A stretch of DNA of 64,000 nt. Source: JAAYAO01 sp051133435. Lineage in GTDB: Bacteria > Actinomycetota > Actinomycetes > Propionibacteriales > Propionibacteriaceae. Shown here piece after piece: positions 59,341-64,000 of this stretch. The stretch covers positions 62,001 to 126,000 of the forward strand of contig NZ_JBPGNY010000005.1 in the NCBI RefSeq assembly GCF_051133435.1, written 5' to 3'. The position numbers were made by a program, and so were the translations under genes. Each line of letters opens with the position of its first letter. Within the stretch, counting starts at the first letter, position 1. The notes under the pieces are model-generated. The model worked only from the letters and a program-made list of their open reading frames with translations. It searched no databases and was not told where the DNA came from.

Positions 59341-59903
59341 CGGCGGGCCTGCGCTTCGACCGATTCGGACATTTCCACCGGCACTGCCAGGCGCAACACC
59401 GCACGGGGCCCAAGGTTCTCGTACCAGGGGTCGATGTAGCCGACCCGCAGCGCCACCCGGCTCCCCCGCACCCGCGCCCAGGTGTCCTCGTCGATCACGA
59501 ACACCGTGTCGATCGTGTACTCCTCCCCCGGCACGGCGACGGCATTGGCCAGGTCGTTCTGGCAGGCCGACGGGGCGTACCGGGTGCCACCGATCTCAAG
59601 TCCGCGGCGCAGGGTGTTGCCCGCCCGGGTGAACCGATAGGTCGCGGTGACCACCAGGAACACCCCATCCTCGGGACACTCGGTGCCGGCAAAGGTGGCC
59701 GATCGGGTCACGGTGATCGAGCCTTCGCGCACCGATATCGACCCCGAGGACGCCGAGGCGAAGGCGGACACGGTGTGGTTCGCCCGCAACCCGGCCGGGC
59801 CCGGGGTCAGCGCGTGCAACATCACTGCGACCGCGACTATCAGCACCGCCGCCAGCAGCCGCAGTGGGGTCCAGTGTTCGCTGGTGATCCGGCGAGATCT
59901 CAT
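59337..59903 (-). CDS. Small membrane-anchored exported protein, second of three
   Basis: A 188-residue protein with one membrane helix (about 16-34) and an outer beta-rich domain (SISVREGSITVTRSATFAG, FLVVTATYRFTRAG) with two Cys (GTECPEDG, PSACQNDL). The layout matches both neighbours. It is linked by 4-bp ATGA overlaps at both ends, so the three proteins are made in a coupled way and may form one complex. The longer open frame upstream lies inside the preceding gene. Confidence 0.7.
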   Translation of the reverse strand: MRSRRITSEHWTPLRLLAAVLIVAVAVMLHALTPGPAGLRANHTVSAFASASSGSISVREGSITVTRSATFAGTECPEDGVFLVVTATYRFTRAGNTLRRGLEIGGTRYAPSACQNDLANAVAVPGEEYTIDTVFVIDEDTWARVRGSRVALRVGYIDPWYENLGPRAVLRLAVPVEMSESVEAQARR

Positions 59904-60379
59904 GGCTCGATCACCGCAACCGGGCGGGTCAGCACTTGGTGGTCGGGCAGCAGCAGGGCATTGTCGTCCTGGGTTTGCCACTCACCGTCCACCAGCACCG
60001 ACTGCACGTGCATCTCGTCGTCGCTGGGTCGGTAGCTCACCGTGAGCCGCACCGGCACCCGCGGGTTCAGCACGGTCAGGTCGACATCACCCGCCCTGCT
60101 TCGAAACGGCATCGTCTCGCCGTCCACCTCGAAGCCCAACACCTCGCGCACCAAAACCGGGTGGTCGACCCGGGTCACCACGGTCACCTCGACACTGACG
60201 GTGCGTTCCTCGGGGTCCACCGCATGGCTGTGGATCTCGACGTCGGCAAGCGAGGTGGTCCACGACTCCCCCGGGTGCACCGAGGCAACACCTTGCCCAT
60301 CGTGTTGATCGAAGGCGTCGGTGAACAGGCCGACCAGCAGCATCACCAACGTGATGCCCAGGCCCACCGCCACCCTCAT
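59900..60379 (-). CDS. Small membrane-anchored exported protein, first of three
   Basis: A 159-residue protein with an N-terminal helix (about 4-20), then an outer beta-rich domain (SLADVEIHSHAVDPEERTVSVEVTVVTRVD ... RVPVRLTVSYRPSDDEM). It has no Cys, unlike its two partners. GAAGG lies directly before the ATG, and a TAGCAT -10 box 16 nt upstream gives a short leader. It is divergent from the nfeD-SPFH pair across 97 bp. Confidence 0.7.
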   Translation of the reverse strand: MRVAVGLGITLVMLLVGLFTDAFDQHDGQGVASVHPGESWTTSLADVEIHSHAVDPEERTVSVEVTVVTRVDHPVLVREVLGFEVDGETMPFRSRAGDVDLTVLNPRVPVRLTVSYRPSDDEMHVQSVLVDGEWQTQDDNALLLPDHQVLTRPVAVIEP

Positions 60380-60476
60380 CCTTCGCACGGGCCCGATGCT
60401 AGCGGCGCGCGAGCCCACATTCTTGGCCGAACCCGGTAGATTTGACCGGAGCGGCGTACCGAAGGGGGACGAGACC

Positions 60477-60914
60477 ATGCACTGGCTCCTGTGGCTGTTG
60501 CTGGCCGTCGGACTCGGTGTGGCCGAAGGTTTCACCCTCACCCTTGCTTTCGGCATACTCGCCGGCGCAGCGCTGGTCGCCGCGGTGGTGGCCGGGTTCG
60601 GTGGCGGCTTGGTGCTGCAGTTGTTGGGCTTTGCCCTGGCCGGCAGCCTCGGGCTGGTGATCATGCGTCCCATCGCCAGGCTGCAGCGCCGCCGGGCCCC
60701 GCTGATGCGTGAAGGCGTCGATGCCCTGGTCGGACAGACCGCGGTGGTGCTGCAAGAAGTCGGTGCCGACGGCGGCCTGATCAAACTGGCCGGTGAGGAA
60801 TGGACGGCACGCCCGTTCGACGACAGCCACACCATCCCGGTGGGCGCCAAGGTCGAAGTGATGCAGATCGAAGGCGCCAGCGCGGTGGTCTACCCCTATG
60901 AACTTCTGCCCTGA
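60477..60914 (+). CDS. NfeD-like membrane protein
   Basis: A 145-residue short NfeD: two or three N-terminal membrane helices (about 3-62) and a C-terminal OB-fold domain (LVGQTAVVLQEVGADGGLIKLAGEEWTARPFDD ... VEVMQIEGASAVVYPYE). NfeD proteins partner with SPFH/stomatin proteins in membrane microdomains, and the SPFH gene follows by 24 bp. SD GAAGGGGGA precedes the ATG. Confidence 0.92.
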   Translation: MHWLLWLLLAVGLGVAEGFTLTLAFGILAGAALVAAVVAGFGGGLVLQLLGFALAGSLGLVIMRPIARLQRRRAPLMREGVDALVGQTAVVLQEVGADGGLIKLAGEEWTARPFDDSHTIPVGAKVEVMQIEGASAVVYPYELLP

Positions 60915-60938
60915 ACTCAACCCCGAAAGGGAGTCATC

Positions 60939-62024
60939 GTGCCCGACCCGATAACGGTCCTGATCGTGATCGCCGTGCTGCTGGTGGTGTTCCTGATCAT
61001 CAGCGGCGTGCGCATCGTCCCGCAGGCCCACCGCTACAACATCGAACGCTTCGGCCGGTTCCGCACCACCCTGCAACCCGGCCTGAACTTCATCATCCCG
61101 GTCGTCGACCGGATCAACAGCAAACTCGACATCCGCGAACAGGTCTTCCCGTCCCAGCCCCAGCCGGTGATCACCGAGGACAACCTGGTGGTGAACATCG
61201 ACACGGTGCTCTACTACCAGATCACCGACCCGCGGGCCGCGGTCTACGAGGTCGCCAACTACCTCCAAGCGATCGACCAGCTCACCGTCACCACCCTGCG
61301 TAACCTGATCGGCTCGATGGACCTGGAGGAAACCCTCACCTCGCGCGAGGAGATCAACGCCCGACTGCGCAGTGTGCTCGACGAGGCCACCGGCAAATGG
61401 GGTATCCGGGTGAACCGCGTCGAGATCAAGGCGATCGATCCCCCGCCGACGATCAAGGAGGCGATGGAGAAGCAGATGCGTGCCGAACGCGACAAGCGGG
61501 CGGCCATTCTGCACGCCGAAGGTGACCGGCAGTCGAAGATTCTGACCGCCGAAGGTACTCGTCAGCAGTCGATCCTGGAGGCCCAGGGTGACCAGCAGGC
61601 CGCGATCCTGCGCGCCGACGGTGAGGCCAAGGCGATCGGTCTGGTCTTCCAGGCGGTGCACCAGAACAAGGCCGACCCCCAGGTGCTGGCCTACAAATAC
61701 TTGGAGACCCTCCCCGAACTCGCCGCCGGCGACAACAACACCTTGTGGGTACTGCCCGGCGAGCTCACCGAAGCGGTCTCCACGATCAGCAAGGCTTTCG
61801 CCGACCGCGGTGTCACTCCCCCGCCGGAACCCCCGGCCGAACCCGAGGCACCCTCCCAGGAACTGGACCGCCCAGACGCGGACGGGCCGGCAGCCCTGAC
61901 CTCGGGTGCGCCATCCGGCACCGCCACGAGCGCCGCCGATGAGGCAGCCGAAATGGCGCGGGCCGCGGTCGATGACGCCAAGGCCGAAGCCGCAGCGGCC
62001 GAACGGGGCCCCGGGACGCTGTGA
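60939..62024 (+). CDS. SPFH/Band 7 stomatin-like protein (QmcA type)
   Basis: A 361-residue protein: N-terminal membrane helix (about 4-24), the SPFH domain (VPQAHRYNIERFGRFRTTLQPGLNFIIPVVDRI to about 180), a coiled helix rich in EGDRQSKILTAEG repeats, and an acidic, Ala/Pro-rich tail of about 60 residues expected to be disordered. It is likely a membrane scaffold acting with NfeD. GTG start with SD GAAAGGGAG. The same pair precedes the methylmalonyl-CoA mutase genes in mycobacteria, as IcmF does here. Confidence 0.92.
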   Translation: MPDPITVLIVIAVLLVVFLIISGVRIVPQAHRYNIERFGRFRTTLQPGLNFIIPVVDRINSKLDIREQVFPSQPQPVITEDNLVVNIDTVLYYQITDPRAAVYEVANYLQAIDQLTVTTLRNLIGSMDLEETLTSREEINARLRSVLDEATGKWGIRVNRVEIKAIDPPPTIKEAMEKQMRAERDKRAAILHAEGDRQSKILTAEGTRQQSILEAQGDQQAAILRADGEAKAIGLVFQAVHQNKADPQVLAYKYLETLPELAAGDNNTLWVLPGELTEAVSTISKAFADRGVTPPPEPPAEPEAPSQELDRPDADGPAALTSGAPSGTATSAADEAAEMARAAVDDAKAEAAAAERGPGTL

Positions 62025-62061
62025 GGCGCGTCCGTCCACCCCGGGTATCCACAACCAGGGG

Positions 62062-64000
62062 CTAGACGTTGCGCCGGTACTGACCGCCCACCTCGAAGAA
62101 TGCCTCGGTGATCTGCCCCAACGTGCACACCCGGGCCGCGTCCATCAGCGCGGCGAAGACGTTGTCGCCGGCCATCGCCGTCTCCTTGAGCCGGGCCAGC
62201 TGCACCTGCGCCTCGTCGGCGTGCCGCTGCTGGAAGTCGGCGACCCGCTTCAACTGCGACTGTTTCTCGGTCTCGGTGGCGCGGGCCAGTTCGACCTCGA
62301 CGACCTCCCGCTCGGCCTCGGGTGCGCGGAAGGTGTTGACGCCGATGATCGGCAAACTGCCGTCGTGCTTCCGGTGCTCGTACAGCAGCGACTCGTCCTG
62401 GATCTTGCCCCGCTGATAGCCGGTCTCCATCGCGCCCAGCACACCGCCGCGTTCGCTGATCCGGTCGAACTCGGCCAGCACCGCCTCCTCGACCAGGTCG
62501 GTGAGCTGCTCGATGATGAACGAGCCCTGGTTCGAGTTCTCGTTCATCGCCAGGCCCCACTCCCGGTTGATGATCAGCTGGATCGCCAGGGCCCGCCGCA
62601 CCGACTCCGCCGACGGGGTCGTGATCGCCTCGTCATAGGCATTGGTGTGCAGGCTGTTGGCGTTGTCATAGATGGCGATCAGCGCCTGCAGCGTGGTCCG
62701 GATGTCGTTGAAGGCCATCTCCTGGGCGTGCAGCGACCGGCCACTGGTCTGGACGTGATACTTCAGCTTCTGGCTGCGCTCGTTCGCGCCGTATTTCTCC
62801 TTCATCGCCACCGCCCAGATCCGCCGCGCGACCCGGCCGATCACCGAATACTCCACGTCCATTCCGTTGGAGAAGAAGAAGGACAGGTTCGGCGCGAAGG
62901 CGTTGATGTCCATCCCGCGGGCCAGGTACGACTCCACATAGGTGAAGCCATTGGCCAGGGTGAAGGCGAGCTGGCTGATCGGGTTCGCCCCGGCCTCGGC
63001 GATGTGATAGCCGGAGATGGACACCGAGTAGAAGTTGCGCACACCCTGCTCGATGAACCACTGCTGGATGTCCCCCATCATCCGCAGCGAGAATTCGGTG
63101 CTGAACAGGCAGGTGTTCTGCCCTTGGTCCTCCTTGAGGATGTCGGCCTGGACGGTGCCGCGCACGTTCTGCAGGGCATGGGCCCGTAGTTCCTCGGCTT
63201 CGGCGCCGGAGGGTTCGCGCCCCTCCCGCTCCCGGAAGGCGTCCATCTGCTGGTCGATCGCGGTGTTGAGGAAGAAGGCCAGCACCGTTGGTGCCGGGCC
63301 GTTGATCGTCATCGATACCGACGTCGTCGGGTCGACCAGGTCGAAGCCGTCATAGAGGGCCTTCATGTCGTCCACGGTGGCGATCGAGACCCCCGAAGTG
63401 CCGACCTTGCCGTAGATGTCCGGCCGTTCCGCCGGGTCGTGCCCATACAGCGTCACCGAGTCGAAAGCGGTCGACAGCCGGGTCGCCGGCTGCCCCTCGG
63501 CCAGCAGCTTGAACCGGCGGTTGGTGCGGAAGGGGTCGCCCTCCCCGGCGAACATCCGGGCCGGGTCCTCGTTGTCCCGCTTGAAGGGGAACACCCCGGC
63601 CGTGTACGGGAAGAAGCCGGGCAGGTTCTCCTTGCGCCAGAAGCGGACCAGTTGACCGGCCTCGTCATAGGGCGGAAGAGCAACCCGGGGGATGCGGTTT
63701 CCGCTCAGTGACTCCTTGGTCAGCCGGGTGTGGATCTCCCGATCCCGGATCCGCACGACCTGTTCGTCGCCGGAGTAGGACTCGACCAGGGCCGGCCAGC
63801 CCTCGATCATTTCCCCGATCTCGGTCGGCACCTGCCGGCGGGCCTCGTCGAGCAGCTCATCAACGCCGTGGTCGGTGCGCCCGCGCGCGGTGAGCTCGTC
63901 ATTGACCGCGGTCAGGCGCTCCACCCGTCGGGCGGCCTGAGCGTACTCCTCGGTGCGGGCGTGGTGGTCGCGCACCGTGTCGGCGATCTCGGCCAGGTAG
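62062..64000 (-). CDS. icmF: Fused isobutyryl-CoA mutase IcmF, C-terminal part (runs off edge)
   Basis: About 646 residues are visible and the frame is open at the right edge. They cover the C-terminal end of the linker and the whole substrate TIM barrel. ENLPGFFPYTAGVFPFKR, then RTNRRFKLLAEGQPATRLSTAFDSVTLYG and TSVSMTINGPAPTVLAFF, are IcmF-type rather than MCM-type sequence. IcmF isomerises isobutyryl- and n-butyryl-CoA using adenosylcobalamin and carries its own G-protein and B12 domains, which should lie beyond the window. Some IcmF relatives prefer pivalyl- or isovaleryl-CoA. Confidence 0.9.
   Translation of the reverse strand, partial: YLAEIADTVRDHHARTEEYAQAARRVERLTAVNDELTARGRTDHGVDELLDEARRQVPTEIGEMIEGWPALVESYSGDEQVVRIRDREIHTRLTKESLSGNRIPRVALPPYDEAGQLVRFWRKENLPGFFPYTAGVFPFKRDNEDPARMFAGEGDPFRTNRRFKLLAEGQPATRLSTAFDSVTLYGHDPAERPDIYGKVGTSGVSIATVDDMKALYDGFDLVDPTTSVSMTINGPAPTVLAFFLNTAIDQQMDAFREREGREPSGAEAEELRAHALQNVRGTVQADILKEDQGQNTCLFSTEFSLRMMGDIQQWFIEQGVRNFYSVSISGYHIAEAGANPISQLAFTLANGFTYVESYLARGMDINAFAPNLSFFFSNGMDVEYSVIGRVARRIWAVAMKEKYGANERSQKLKYHVQTSGRSLHAQEMAFNDIRTTLQALIAIYDNANSLHTNAYDEAITTPSAESVRRALAIQLIINREWGLAMNENSNQGSFIIEQLTDLVEEAVLAEFDRISERGGVLGAMETGYQRGKIQDESLLYEHRKHDGSLPIIGVNTFRAPEAEREVVEVELARATETEKQSQLKRVADFQQRHADEAQVQLARLKETAMAGDNVFAALMDAARVCTLGQITEAFFEVGGQYRRNV

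Overview
The window is high-GC, gene-dense DNA from an actinomycete (Actinomycetota). Lineage markers are a HemQ-type heme pathway gene, a group 2 SigB sigma factor, DUF3000, an XRE-MurA fusion, a fused IcmF mutase, a thrS-HIT pair and many leaderless genes with a TANNNT box 6-8 nt before the start codon. The order dxs ... rnd, DUF3000, hemE, hemQ, msrB is conserved across actinobacteria. I would guess Propionibacteriales, but the family is not secure. No phage, transposase, integrase or CRISPR array was seen. Apart from the riboswitch leader (13671-13993), no gap between genes exceeds about 300 bases.

Layout. 1-13.7 kb is housekeeping: a YbjN-domain protein cut by the window edge, a pyridoxamine-oxidase-like flavoprotein, a tandem Usp protein, HrpA helicase, a PAC2 protein, acyl-CoA thioesterase II, SigB, an oligopeptidase B-like enzyme and Dxs. 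At 13.76 kb an FMN riboswitch precedes a permease and a Tat/lipoprotein binding protein, read as the riboflavin importer RibXY; no ATPase is encoded beside them. 16-25.7 kb carries fadBA (beta-oxidation), RNase D, DUF3000, hemE-hemQ, MsrB, a rhodanese, PPK2 and a CbiX-type chelatase. 25.8-32.4 kb has a YihY membrane protein, a large palindromic intergenic element, an AraC regulator with a VOC protein, four tRNAs (two Val, Gly, Cys), a PabC-like PLP enzyme, and a lipoprotein cotranscribed with a secreted LGFP/M15 cell-wall peptidase.

33-43.7 kb is the most distinctive part, a catabolic island. It holds a DUF1214 protein, a Baeyer-Villiger monooxygenase with an HSL-type esterase, a succinate-semialdehyde-type dehydrogenase, two paralogous extradiol dioxygenases, two meta-cleavage hydrolases and an HsaB-like flavin reductase. 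Three promoters of the dioxygenase/hydrolase genes share a 17-bp palindrome exactly 29 nt upstream of the -10 position. This looks like an activator site for one regulon whose regulator is not in the window.

43.8-64 kb returns to core genes: thrS, HIT hydrolase, a PGPGW membrane protein, HTH-MurA fusion, lipoamide dehydrogenase, DUF1206 protein, Nudix hydrolase, sucrase/ferredoxin-like protein, YchJ, acylphosphatase, PncA, a PdxH-like oxidase, GrpB, membrane proteins including a tandem pair, a three-gene operon of small membrane-anchored exported proteins, NfeD-SPFH, and the C-terminal part of IcmF running off the right edge.
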